Positions 1 through 8,400 of a DNA stretch of 21,589 nt are shown here, one piece after another. The first letter of the stretch is position 1. Every line of letters starts with the position of its first letter. Location of the stretch: assembly GCF_026262505.1 (NCBI RefSeq), contig NW_026529263.1, positions 1 to 21,589 on the forward strand. The letters run 5' to 3'. Origin of the DNA: Trichomonas vaginalis G3. Its lineage: Eukaryota > Parabasalia > Trichomonadida > Trichomonadidae. A program made the position numbers and the translations under genes. The notes beneath the pieces are model-generated. The model was not told the origin of the DNA. It did not search any database and worked only from the letters and a program-made list of their open reading frames with translations.

Positions 1-320
1 ATTTGTGTTCCACTTCCCTCTTCTACAGGTGCAATATCACCGATTGTTTGGGGTTCATCAACTAATGATTCTTTAGAAATCTTTTTTTCTTGAACTTCAT
101 TTGCTTGGGTATTAAAAGTATCATAAATGAGTTTGAAGAATCTATTACTTATTCCCATGTAATCGAGCAAATGCAATATCTCTTCTTTGTTTAATTTTTT
201 CAACGTATCTAAATTAGCGTCTTTGAGAAAACCATTGATTTGTGCTATGTTATTGTTTATAAAAGCCTGTATTAATTCTTCTGTGTTAGTTACAGACTGC
301 TTTACATTACCCGTCTGCAT
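1..320 (-). CDS. 5' part of an unrecognised host gene, continuing past the left edge
   Basis: An open frame of 106 codons runs on the minus strand from an ATG at 320 off the left edge. It begins MQTGNVKQSVTNTEELIQ and is rich in Asn, Lys, Glu and Leu, with a helical stretch around residues 30-60 and an acidic Pro/Gly-containing stretch near the edge. I recognise no domain. The start is supported by an initiator-like TCACTATT on the minus strand directly before the ATG, the arrangement typical of trichomonad genes. It is divergent from the gene starting at 590, with about 270 bp between them. It is a real-looking host gene of unknown function. Confidence 0.6.
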   Translation of the reverse strand, partial: MQTGNVKQSVTNTEELIQAFINNNIAQINGFLKDANLDTLKKLNKEEILHLLDYMGISNRFFKLIYDTFNTQANEVQEKKISKESLVDEPQTIGDIAPVEEGSGTQ

Positions 321-328
321 AATAGTGA
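321..328 (-). promoter_or_regulatory. Trichomonad-type initiator (Inr) of the left-edge gene
   Basis: The minus strand reads TCACTATT immediately before the ATG at 320. This fits the published trichomonad initiator TCAYTWYT, in which the A is the transcription start, and would give a leader of only a few bases, as is usual in these organisms. Confidence 0.55.
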
Positions 329-589
329 AAGTTTGATTGATTTTTTATGTTGGCATTTTTTTTTCCTTCCAAAAAATAAAGTTTTTTATGAACAAAATAA
401 ATTCGAATTAAACATAATTGCTTCATTGAGGATTCACATAATTTCATAATTTTAATCAATTTTTAGATTGATTTTAATTCTCTTTGTTGAATTAGTTCTA
501 ACATCTTAAAACCTCTAAGATCTAGCATACTTCTATGCATTCCTGATACAAATGCATCAATTTTTAGAGCCATTATTGATGTGTGATTA

Positions 590-1681
590 ATGAAGCAACT
601 AACCAAGAAAAAAACCTTAATATTTTTCAGAATAATTGTTGTAACAATCATTTCATTAGTAAGTATTATGATTTCGTTTAGAAGCCAAGCGAATAGCTTT
701 CCAACTTTCAAAAAATATTCAAAACCAATTCCATATGATGATCCAAAATTAGTTTGGAGTCTGCGAAAGAAAAACCCAAAGCCTCCATTTCTTTCCGAAC
801 TAGAATATTCTAAGCAATTATATATAATGGTTCTTGATAATTCATATAAACCTGAAAAATATCACTGTATAATGAAAAGACAATGGATGGATCCAATAAA
901 ACAGTATAAAGAAATCGATGGAGTTGAAATGTACTCATTAAATGCCACGGATAACGAAGAATGTAATTTATCTACAATCACGATCAATTCTTTACCAAAA
1001 TATACAGTAAACCCATCAGCATTCTTACTGATACATTCTCTAAAGCTATTTTTGGAGAGATCATATGCTGATTTTCTTTTTGTTATTAATGACGCCGCAT
1101 ACATGAAATTAGACAGATTTATAAAGTTTATTCGTAAGGAAATGCAATTAAATAGGAATAACAATAGGTATATTCTTGGAGATTGCGTAGAACAAAGATA
1201 TTTCTTCCAAATGTTATTATTAGATTCCGGAATTCTTTTATCCCGATCACTTGTTCAAAAAATTGTTGATACAATGGATGACCATCTCTGGCAAGTTGCT
1301 TTTCAAATCGGATTGCCAGCAGATGAAATTTTGTCAGAAATTGTTGAAACGTTAGGAATAATTGTAAGAGATCGACAAACAGATGAATTTCTAGGTCGAG
1401 GGTGGAGAAGTGAAGAGCATTACAAGATGTTTTTGAACAAATCATTTGACTCCCTTCCAATTTGTTCAATTCCTTTCGAGCTTCTACGACCAGGAGCAAG
1501 CCAACTTGGATTGTGCTCGCCTCGCATTACACAAGTTAATGATATGTCTGTCTGGTCTGCATTAAACTACCAATCAAAAGAAGATTTCTTGAATACAGCA
1601 GAAAAGATGCTAGAAAACATCCCACAGAACGTTTGCTACTATTGGGATAGACTTTACCCAACAATTTGTATCAAGAAATAA
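590..1681 (+). CDS. Type II membrane protein, fringe-like glycosyltransferase candidate
   Basis: This 363-residue protein has a short basic N-terminus (MKQLTKKK) followed by one hydrophobic segment at about residues 10-30, so it probably sits in the ER or Golgi with its C-terminal domain in the lumen. The central part has the rhythm of the GT31 fringe/core-1 family: FLFVINDAAYMKLDRF (163-177) where fringe enzymes have the donor-binding acidic motif, then YILGD...LDSGILLSR (194-219) resembling the GGAG-VLS segment, then a segment around 243-275 with Glu/Asp residues and GRGW. The usual DxD is not present (NDAA instead), so metal use and activity are unclear. It may be a diverged member of a lineage-specific family. 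Its neighbours give no further clue. The assignment rests on pattern recognition only. Confidence 0.5.
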   Translation: MKQLTKKKTLIFFRIIVVTIISLVSIMISFRSQANSFPTFKKYSKPIPYDDPKLVWSLRKKNPKPPFLSELEYSKQLYIMVLDNSYKPEKYHCIMKRQWMDPIKQYKEIDGVEMYSLNATDNEECNLSTITINSLPKYTVNPSAFLLIHSLKLFLERSYADFLFVINDAAYMKLDRFIKFIRKEMQLNRNNNRYILGDCVEQRYFFQMLLLDSGILLSRSLVQKIVDTMDDHLWQVAFQIGLPADEILSEIVETLGIIVRDRQTDEFLGRGWRSEEHYKMFLNKSFDSLPICSIPFELLRPGASQLGLCSPRITQVNDMSVWSALNYQSKEDFLNTAEKMLENIPQNVCYYWDRLYPTICIKK

Positions 1682-1696
1682 TTCTGAATACTTTCT

Positions 1697-1720
1697 GTTA
1701 TATTTATATTATAATATAAC
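1697..1720. repeat. Small inverted repeat after the fringe-like gene
   Basis: GTTATATT at 1697-1704 is the exact reverse complement of AATATAAC at 1713-1720, with an 8-base AT-only loop. It lies 16 bases after the stop codon of the upstream gene. It could be a 3' end signal, but a palindrome of this size is not rare in DNA this AT-rich. Confidence 0.3.
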
Positions 1721-2141
1721 TTTCTATTCATTTTCGTAACGATAATAACCAAAATTTAATAAATTGTTAGAATATATTTTACATTATTTTTGTTTTTACT
1801 TCTTTTATAACACACGTTATTGAAACCCTCAATTTCATAGAACGATTCTGCAACTTATATCAAGTATCATTAACGTTATCACTACTTTTGATCAATTATT
1901 GAACTAATTGAAGGATCTCAACCAAAAGGGTTAAGTGATTCGCCTCAAATACATATAAAAATTTATTTACTATAGACTACATTATTAAATGGTTCATATT
2001 TAGGCCATTGCATTAAATCAATTGTGAATTGATAAGAATCAGTCTCATTAAACATTTGTCCGTATAAATATTGCTTTAAAAATATAATTTTTTCCAATGA
2101 TTATTTAAAAATCTCAGTTTACAATTTTTCACCTAATTTCG
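1721..2141. other. Host intergenic stretch without a recognisable gene
   Basis: These roughly 420 bases between the fringe-like gene and the eIF4E gene are very AT-rich. I see no open frame with a protein-like composition, no tRNA and no tandem repeat. A TCA at 2129-2131, about 11 bases before the eIF4E ATG, is a possible but weak initiator for that gene. Confidence 0.5.
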
Positions 2142-2750
2142 ATGAGAAAATCGAATACTCCGCTTGCTTCTGAGTGGAGTTTTTATATGTTTTACAGAGC
2201 ACCTGGCTCAAAAGCAGCTGACAATTACGAGAAAAATATACATACACTCGGTAGTTTTAATACAATCGAAGAATTTTGGTCAATATATAGTCACCTTAAA
2301 CGTCCAAATGACTTAGAACCACCAACAGACTATCATCTATTTAGGAATGGAATACGCGCAATTTGGGAAGACCAAGATAACGTGAAAGGAGGAAAATGGA
2401 TTATTAGATTAAAAAAGGGATTAGGCTCATACTACTGGGAAAGACTTATTATGGCATTAATTGGAGAACAATTTCCAGTAGATGCCCTTGGAGCAGTTAT
2501 TTCTGTTAGATATCCTGAAGATATAATTAGTTTATGGAATAGAACTGCATCAGATGATAAAGTACGCCATGAAATTTGCCGTGCATTATGCTCGGCGCTC
2601 GAATTACCACCAGATACAAAATTGGAATACAAACAGCACTATGACGCTGTTAGAGATCACTCTTCTTTCAGAAATACTGTTATCTACCAGGCTGGAACTG
2701 ACGAACCATTTGAAATTCCTCAAAAGAAGGTAGGAAATGGTAAAAAATGA
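2142..2750 (+). CDS. Translation initiation factor eIF4E, 4EHP/eIF4E2 class
   Basis: This 202-residue protein follows human 4EHP closely through the whole fold: YEKNIHTLGSF, EEFWSIYSHLKRP, HLFRNGIRAIWED, GGKWIIRLKKGL, SVRYPEDIISLWNRTASD and LPPDTKLEYK-H. It binds the mRNA 5' cap. Of the two aromatic residues that stack the cap, W75 with the following E76 is the second. The first is Tyr29, as in 4EHP, not Trp as in canonical eIF4E. W46 matches the dorsal Trp that holds 4E-binding partners. The N-terminus is short (11 residues before the first conserved Trp). Class II members often repress rather than promote translation; that role here is inference. The gene stands alone, and the large element begins about 130 bp downstream. 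Confidence 0.93.
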   Translation: MRKSNTPLASEWSFYMFYRAPGSKAADNYEKNIHTLGSFNTIEEFWSIYSHLKRPNDLEPPTDYHLFRNGIRAIWEDQDNVKGGKWIIRLKKGLGSYYWERLIMALIGEQFPVDALGAVISVRYPEDIISLWNRTASDDKVRHEICRALCSALELPPDTKLEYKQHYDAVRDHSSFRNTVIYQAGTDEPFEIPQKKVGNGKK

Positions 2751-2893
2751 TGTTTAAATCTCTCTTTCCACATAACTCTTATTTATTTCTCTCGATATAA
2801 TTATAATTTCGCTTTTTGGGTCAAAATTTATTCAGTATTTCTTTTCATTTGAAATGAAATTGAATAATCCTTCTCAAAAACCAGTACAGTATA

Positions 2894-2939
2894 CATTGTG
2901 CGTCGCCTGTAGCCTACAGCTACAGGCACCGACACAATG
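2894..2939. repeat. Nested palindrome at the left end of the element
   Basis: CCTGTAGC (2906-2913) pairs perfectly with GCTACAGG (2919-2926) around a 5-base loop. Outside it CATTGTG (2894-2900) pairs perfectly with CACAATG (2933-2939), leaving a small unpaired bulge of 5 and 6 bases. The structure starts about 11 bases inside the inferred element end and is GC-richer than its surroundings. It may be part of the terminal inverted repeat or a recognition site for replication or integration. Confidence 0.75.
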
Positions 2940-3026
2940 AAAAAAGTGACAGAAAACTGACACCATACGGGCGCGCATATGTACGCATATATGTGTAAAA
3001 ATAAACGTTCATATGTAAACTAACCT

Positions 3027-4715
3027 TTATTCACTAGCAGGGGCTGATAAATCATAATCGTCGAGAAGTACGATAGGTGGTCCCACCTGTTTAATCTGTA
3101 TGGAGAGGCAAACGTGACGTAAGAAGCATAACACTGGTTTCTCAGTATATTTAATAGACTCTGCTGTTGGCTTAACTGTAAGCTTATATGTAATAGGTGA
3201 ATTAGATAACTGACCCTGTTGGAATGTATAATCAGTTTCGCAAGGGAATCCACATAGGTAATGACCTAAGTCATTTGACTCGATTCCAAATTGAGGGACT
3301 GATGTGGTTGTGATAGACCTCATGACATCATAGTTGAAGCCAACAGTATCGTTATTATTGTTAGTGGCATTTGCCTGCATCTCATAGAAGATTGGATCAT
3401 TAGATGCTTGAGCCTCAGCGGGTATGTTACCATATGCTCCACAGTTCAATTGAATTTGTTCAAACAATGGATTTTCATAGGTAGTGTTATAATTAGGTGT
3501 TTTCTTAAATAGTGTATAAATGGTGTTCACATATAATGGAGTAAATGCTGCCGTGAATGTACAAGGAGTTCCTTCACCTTTAGCCATTGAACCATCCATA
3601 GTAATGCAGTCAATTCTTTTGATTGGGAAGTTTAGAGTCTTTGCCGAATATCTTGTCACCAAATCACTATAGATGTTAGGGTCCAAAGAGAATGAGTTAC
3701 AGTATGTAATCATTTCAAAGAAGTTTGCATTCTTCTTAGTGAACTTAATAAACTTGGTACCAAATGATATCGTACTCTTATCGGCATTCCAAGTTACAGT
3801 ATCAATAACTTTGATACCTTCATAGATAGGAGTGAAGTGATTAGTGATTGGAATATAGCTTGTAACATTGGCTTGCATGTTCGGTAATGGTAGAATATCC
3901 TGATAACTTAATGGTGTCCAAACCATACCAGCAATACTGAACTTAACCTTAAGTTGTAAGTTACCAGCAAACGCTGGAAGGAATCTAATGTTATTAAGTA
4001 TTAGGAATCTTCTTAGGTCAATCTTGATTGGTATGTGGAACTTTAATGTAGTTGCACCACTAATTGGTTTATTGAACTCAATAATCTGTCCAGAACGAAC
4101 TGTATCACATCTATTGAAAACATCTTTATGTCTAGCCTTACTAAATACATCAACTTTCTTAATAGCTTCTGTTGTAGATGCAGTAGAAGTAATGTAACCT
4201 TCTTCTCTAGCATTATCTTGTGTATAAACACTTTTACCATTAGCGATTAATTGATATGATTCAACAGCATAGAATGAATCAATGTATCCCAACCAAATTG
4301 CTGGAAGATGTGCACATGATTTGCCACCAGCATATTTAGTATCAATTGCTTTAATTGCTGTAACATTTGATCCTGTAGGAGCTGTCTCAACAGCTCTTTC
4401 TTTATATACTTCACCATCATATTTAGGAACTTTTTCATCAGCTGGTTCAGTTTCTGTTGTAATTATGCACTCACCATCGACATAACCACTAATGAACGTA
4501 TTATATAAGTCAATCATGTTCTCACCAGGTGGTGATATGTTAAATGTAATATAACCGTTATCAATAGTATTTGTCGGCATAGCTGGCACTTTTGTTGGGA
4601 CATATCTATGGTTAGTATCTCCAATAGGAACTGCCCCATCAACTTGATCGAAATAATATCTTACTTGTCTGATGGAATCAGCAATACTGTATGTATTGAG
4701 GTTATCGTTCAACAT
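3027..4715 (-). CDS. Probable major capsid protein (double jelly-roll type)
   Basis: The 562-residue length matches Polinton hexon-like capsid proteins. The sequence is dominated by alternating hydrophobic beta-type stretches with few long helices. The segment around residues 225-260 (FHIPIKIDLRRFL then LQLKVKFS) has the form often seen at the end of the first jelly roll, an IPL-like turn followed by a strand of alternating charged and hydrophobic residues. A hydrophobic strand near the C-terminus (LRHVCLSIQIKQV) closes the protein. It would form the icosahedral shell. It lies at the left edge of the element and is followed on its 5' side by the Pro/Glu-rich gene, with 20 bp between them. The leader has the element's T-run motif. 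Family placement is by shape and context; an exact homologue was not recognised. Confidence 0.62.
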   Translation of the reverse strand: MLNDNLNTYSIADSIRQVRYYFDQVDGAVPIGDTNHRYVPTKVPAMPTNTIDNGYITFNISPPGENMIDLYNTFISGYVDGECIITTETEPADEKVPKYDGEVYKERAVETAPTGSNVTAIKAIDTKYAGGKSCAHLPAIWLGYIDSFYAVESYQLIANGKSVYTQDNAREEGYITSTASTTEAIKKVDVFSKARHKDVFNRCDTVRSGQIIEFNKPISGATTLKFHIPIKIDLRRFLILNNIRFLPAFAGNLQLKVKFSIAGMVWTPLSYQDILPLPNMQANVTSYIPITNHFTPIYEGIKVIDTVTWNADKSTISFGTKFIKFTKKNANFFEMITYCNSFSLDPNIYSDLVTRYSAKTLNFPIKRIDCITMDGSMAKGEGTPCTFTAAFTPLYVNTIYTLFKKTPNYNTTYENPLFEQIQLNCGAYGNIPAEAQASNDPIFYEMQANATNNNNDTVGFNYDVMRSITTTSVPQFGIESNDLGHYLCGFPCETDYTFQQGQLSNSPITYKLTVKPTAESIKYTEKPVLCFLRHVCLSIQIKQVGPPIVLLDDYDLSAPASE

Positions 4716-4734
4716 CTTTCTCAGCTATAAAAAA
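4716..4734 (-). promoter_or_regulatory. T-run leader motif of the capsid gene
   Basis: On the minus strand TTTTTTATAGCTGAGAAAG runs directly into the ATG. It has the same plan as the leaders of the polymerase, methyltransferase and other element genes: a T-run, then A and a pyrimidine, then a short spacer before the ATG. It fills nearly all of the gap to the neighbouring gene. Confidence 0.45.
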
Positions 4735-4735
4735 T

Positions 4736-5185
4736 TTACAATCTTCTTATTCTTGGGATTATTCGTCTTATTTGTGGCTGAGGTTTAGGAGGTTCTGGTT
4801 CAGGCTCTGGTTCATCATCGAAGTGTATTCTTTTCTCTTCCATTGATTGAACATATTCTTGATTCTCTTTAGTTTCCTTCTCACGTTCAATTGGGTCCAT
4901 GTTTGGTTCATTAACTACACTGTTACGTTCTAATATCTTTGTCATCATCTCTAACAACATTTTATTAGTATATGCTTGTTCTTCTTCTTTCTTCTCATCA
5001 ACTTTAGGAGCTTCTTGAACAACAGGAGCTGGGGCAGGAGCTGGTGAATTCAATGGTGCCTTTCTCTTTCTAACTTGAACTGAACCATTCTTCATATGAC
5101 AAACATAATATAATGGATGTTGTATTCCTTTAGCTTCATTCAATATGATTGATTGCTTTTCACTTGGTGAAAGTTTTGACGTCAT
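4736..5185 (-). CDS. Small Pro/Glu-rich element protein with a YYV-MK-G-VQ-RK motif
   Basis: The frame is open further upstream, but the ATG at 5185 (MTSKLSPSEKQ) is chosen because it leaves a 34-bp divergent promoter gap to the plus-strand gene at 5220; it gives 149 residues. Residues about 24-46 carry LYYVCHMKNGSVQVRKRKA, which recurs in altered form in the 78-residue protein at 19731-19967. A Pro/Ala hinge, an acidic helix with a Met-rich part (NKMLLEMMTKILE), an EPEPEPEP run and a basic tail (RRIIPRIRRL) follow. It looks like a largely disordered linker or scaffold, perhaps a capsid accessory protein given its place beside the capsid gene. I do not recognise a named family. Confidence 0.65.
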   Translation of the reverse strand: MTSKLSPSEKQSIILNEAKGIQHPLYYVCHMKNGSVQVRKRKAPLNSPAPAPAPVVQEAPKVDEKKEEEQAYTNKMLLEMMTKILERNSVVNEPNMDPIEREKETKENQEYVQSMEEKRIHFDDEPEPEPEPPKPQPQIRRIIPRIRRL

Positions 5186-5219
5186 TTCTATCCTAATAAA
5201 ATTTTTTACTCCTAACAAA
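5186..5219. promoter_or_regulatory. Divergent promoter of the two small genes
   Basis: Thirty-four bases separate two divergent ATGs. On the plus strand TTTTTTACTCCTAACAAA leads into the ATG at 5220; on the minus strand TTTTATTAGGATAGAA leads into the ATG at 5185. Each has the element's T-run, A, pyrimidine pattern, and the two overlap head to head. Confidence 0.5.
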
Positions 5220-5447
5220 ATGACTGAGAATACTTTCGACAGAGAAGCACTCAAGAATGAACTTCGTGAAGAAATACTTAATGAACTCAAACCAAAAGAA
5301 CAAACACAAGAAGAGAAACCAGCTAAACCAAAGCGTAAACTCACAGAGAAACAATTAGCTGCATTAGCAGCTGGACGCGCAAAGAATCCACGAATGATTG
5401 CAAAGAAATTGAGAGAAGAGGAAGAAGCTAAGAAAAATAATAAGTAA
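5220..5447 (+). CDS. Small charged protein with a basic AALAAGRAK segment
   Basis: This 75-residue protein starts at MTENTFDREA; the start is set by the divergent T-run leader just upstream. It is acidic and helical at first (REALKNELREEILNEL), then a Lys/Pro linker, then KRKLTEKQLAALAAGRAK and a Lys/Glu/Asn tail. The KQLAALA-GR-K type of segment is something I have seen in small virion or DNA-associated proteins of large DNA viruses and their relatives, but I cannot name a family. Its basic half suggests nucleic-acid contact. It ends 4 bases before the polymerase stop, tail to tail. Confidence 0.6.
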   Translation: MTENTFDREALKNELREEILNELKPKEQTQEEKPAKPKRKLTEKQLAALAAGRAKNPRMIAKKLREEEEAKKNNK

Positions 5448-5451
5448 GTGT

Positions 5452-8400
5452 TTAGAACTTTAACTTACGTTCAAAAGATGACTTCGTTGAAATAGTGAAG
5501 TCCTTATTTTTGTTGAAGCATGGTTTCGAACCAATGCACAAGTCAAAGGTTATCTCATCACCTTCATAAAGAGATTTGTACAATTCCACGATGCTATATT
5601 TTTCCCCAACTTTCTCAGGGAAGAACAAACCTTTCTTCTCGTCATAATGTACTTGTATCGCATCTGGGAACATTTGGTTTGCAGTAAGTGCAATTACGTC
5701 CTGTGTGATTCCCTTCATTCGACAGTGGAAAGCAATTTCCTTGAGGTCATTGGTTAATTCGTCGAGGTAAGTCTTCTTTCCAACGAATATAGATCTTTGT
5801 GCCTTAGACATATGTCCTGCAGTAATCTCTGCAAAGTCTGAATGAAATTGACCCAGTGCTTTTCCAATGAGTTCTCTGTTATACCTTCTCTTGTATTCTT
5901 CTGCTAACTTATCTAAGTCCTTCTCATACAAGTGTAAACTATCTGTATCCTGATAGAACAACTTCAAGCCCAAATCTTCTGCTGTGAAGAATACTTCATT
6001 CATGATTCGTTTGGACATAGAAAGGATTGAAACACCTAATGGACAATAGTTAAAGTGACGAACGATAGGTTTAAATGACTTTACACATGAAAGTTCGGAA
6101 TCGGGGATGAACTCTATTGTCTGTATGTCATTATAGTTCTTAATGATATAGTCAGTGAGCTTATTGTCCTTGATGAAACGAATCTTTTTGTCAATGGGCT
6201 TTAATATCGTCTTACCATAGATACTGTTCAAAAGAAGTTTGATGATCTCTTGTATCGGATTACCTTCCTTCTTATACTTAGCACGTAATTCGAAGAGCTT
6301 CTTAACTTCATTCCTTATTGTCATGTCCCTTTTTCCATCATAATAGTATCCATCAATGACTTTGCATGAGATCTCTTGGAACTTGATCAGATCTTGAAGC
6401 GTAATGTGGTCTACGAACATCTTGCAGCATGTATTGGAACTTCTGGCAACATGTAAGTCAGGGTTGATGTCAGGATTGACGACAATCAATGGGAATGCTG
6501 AGTTCTTACCGATCGACAAGATCTCGATCTGACAGTAAAATCCTGAGATGAACTTTTCCTTTGTTGGTTCAGCTTGGTCATCATCAAAGAGATGCTCCAA
6601 CAAGTATTCACTGCTCTTCATCTCTTCTGTCATAACTTTTGGAATTCCTTCTAAACAGTAAAGTCTAGCAATTGCTGATGGATACAATGATACAGCATCG
6701 AAGTCAGTGATGAGTTCTCCTTCATTGTATTGCTTCTTGTTCTCAGCTAGCATGCATCTTCCTCCTTGAATACACTTGGAAATATATTCACGAGGTTTTC
6801 CTGCAAGATCAAAGAGATTACCGTTCTTCCAATATACTCTCTTCTCAAAGAGTTTGTTTGAGATAGAACTTATTGAAACATAATCATAAGCATCTATTTC
6901 AAACTCAGTCATGAGGTCATTGCGGAACTTAAGAAAGCCATCTCGTAAAATGCGTACATCTTGACCGCAATAGAATGACGAATAAACTTCCATGTCAAAG
7001 TGTTCATCATCAATCTTGCAATCTTCAATCTTCTCAATGTTCTCATTAAAAGCTTCAATATCTTTGACATGATTCATGGCATCATCGATGTTACCAACTT
7101 TAGTTGTATTAACTAACTCTTCCGTGTAGTAATTATATGGGAAAACTTCTTTTTCACCACTAGTGAGGTGAAACATTTCAGGGAATCTTTCCAACTTAGT
7201 TGAGATGATTGCATAAGAGTCTTTGAAGCAGAGAAGTTTTCCTTTGTACTTTCCTTGTATCTGCATCGTTTGTGAACCTTTGATGATTGGAGTTCCTGTA
7301 ATCTCTTCTAACTGAGACATGAGAAAAGTGACATCGTACGATAAGTTGTGGAAATAAACTAAACTCTTATCTGGTAAAGCTTCGAGGAATTTTGACGCAC
7401 AGTCACTTCCCCAAATTGATGTATAACCATCATCGTCATCTTCCATGAAACAAATGTTGTATGCTTTGTGAATGTTTCCATCAGTTGATGCTTCGAAGTC
7501 AGCAAAGAAAACATGTTCTCTTGGGAACTTCATGTCTTTCTTCGTCTCTGAACTCCAATCTTTCTTCATCCTTGCGCAATAACGCTCATTGTATGTGAGG
7601 TCAATCATTTCTTCAAGGTTCTCATTATACATCGTTGTGAAGTATGTGCAAAGTTCTCCTGTTCTAATTGGTTCGAAATAATTGTTAGCAAACAAGAGTT
7701 CAATGACTTTTGCAAGTGGTGTAACTAACTTTGAGTTAATTGCATACCTTGTTTCATATCTTCTGTTAACTAACATCTTCTTCTCTAAAGTCCAATCCTT
7801 GCACAACTTACAAACATCTTCATAGTTCTTGATGAACATTGAACTTATTGGAAGCTTTTCGTTCAACATGTAGTGGTCATACATTAATAAAAGTTCTACT
7901 GTCATCTTTGGTTCTTCATCTGGTTCATAAGTATATGAATGATTTGAATACTTCTCGTTGTATTTGATGACATGGAACCTTATTCCTGTTTCTTTGGCAA
8001 TAACCTTAATCTTTGACATTGGAAAATCTTTGACACGAATGATTTCCCTCATATGATTAATTGTTGCTTCGTCAACACCAGCTTGAATACAAGCGTAGAT
8101 GAAACATGAATCTTTCATCATCTTCTTTGCTGTCTCTGCATTAAGTTCGTTGAAGATCTGATACCTCTCTAAGTTAATAGGTAATTTGCATGTCCATGTC
8201 CAAAGCTGACCATTACGTGACCTGTTTCTCTTCTTTGAATGGTTTTGTTTGATGATCTTGAGTGCGATCTTTTCTTGACCTGCTGCTCTCATCGTATCTA
8301 ACATAACTTGTTCTTCAGCTGTGAGTTTATATGGTGTGTACGTTCCTTTTCTCAAAGCAGAAGCATCAACATCTGAATAAGCTGTATAGTCAAAGATCTC

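Noticed and set aside
862-1499. Two minus-strand frames inside the fringe-like gene
   Set aside because: They lie wholly antisense to a protein with better composition and a membrane anchor, have no leader, and look like chance frames.
2941-3026. Alternating CATATG/GTACGC stretch after the palindrome as a gene or RNA
   Set aside because: It is a short, partly self-complementary AT/GC alternation without an open frame or a tRNA-like fold; it is best seen as part of the terminal sequence.
3988-4485. Plus- and minus-strand frames of 63-69 codons inside the capsid gene
   Set aside because: They overlap the 562-residue frame, are Leu-, Gln- or Ser-rich in the way of shifted-frame translations, and have no T-run leader.
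5186-5344. Longer form of the 149-residue protein starting near 5344
   Set aside because: The extra part (SSFLSASLSK type) is the antisense of the small basic plus-strand gene, and the shared promoter gap lies between 5186 and 5219.
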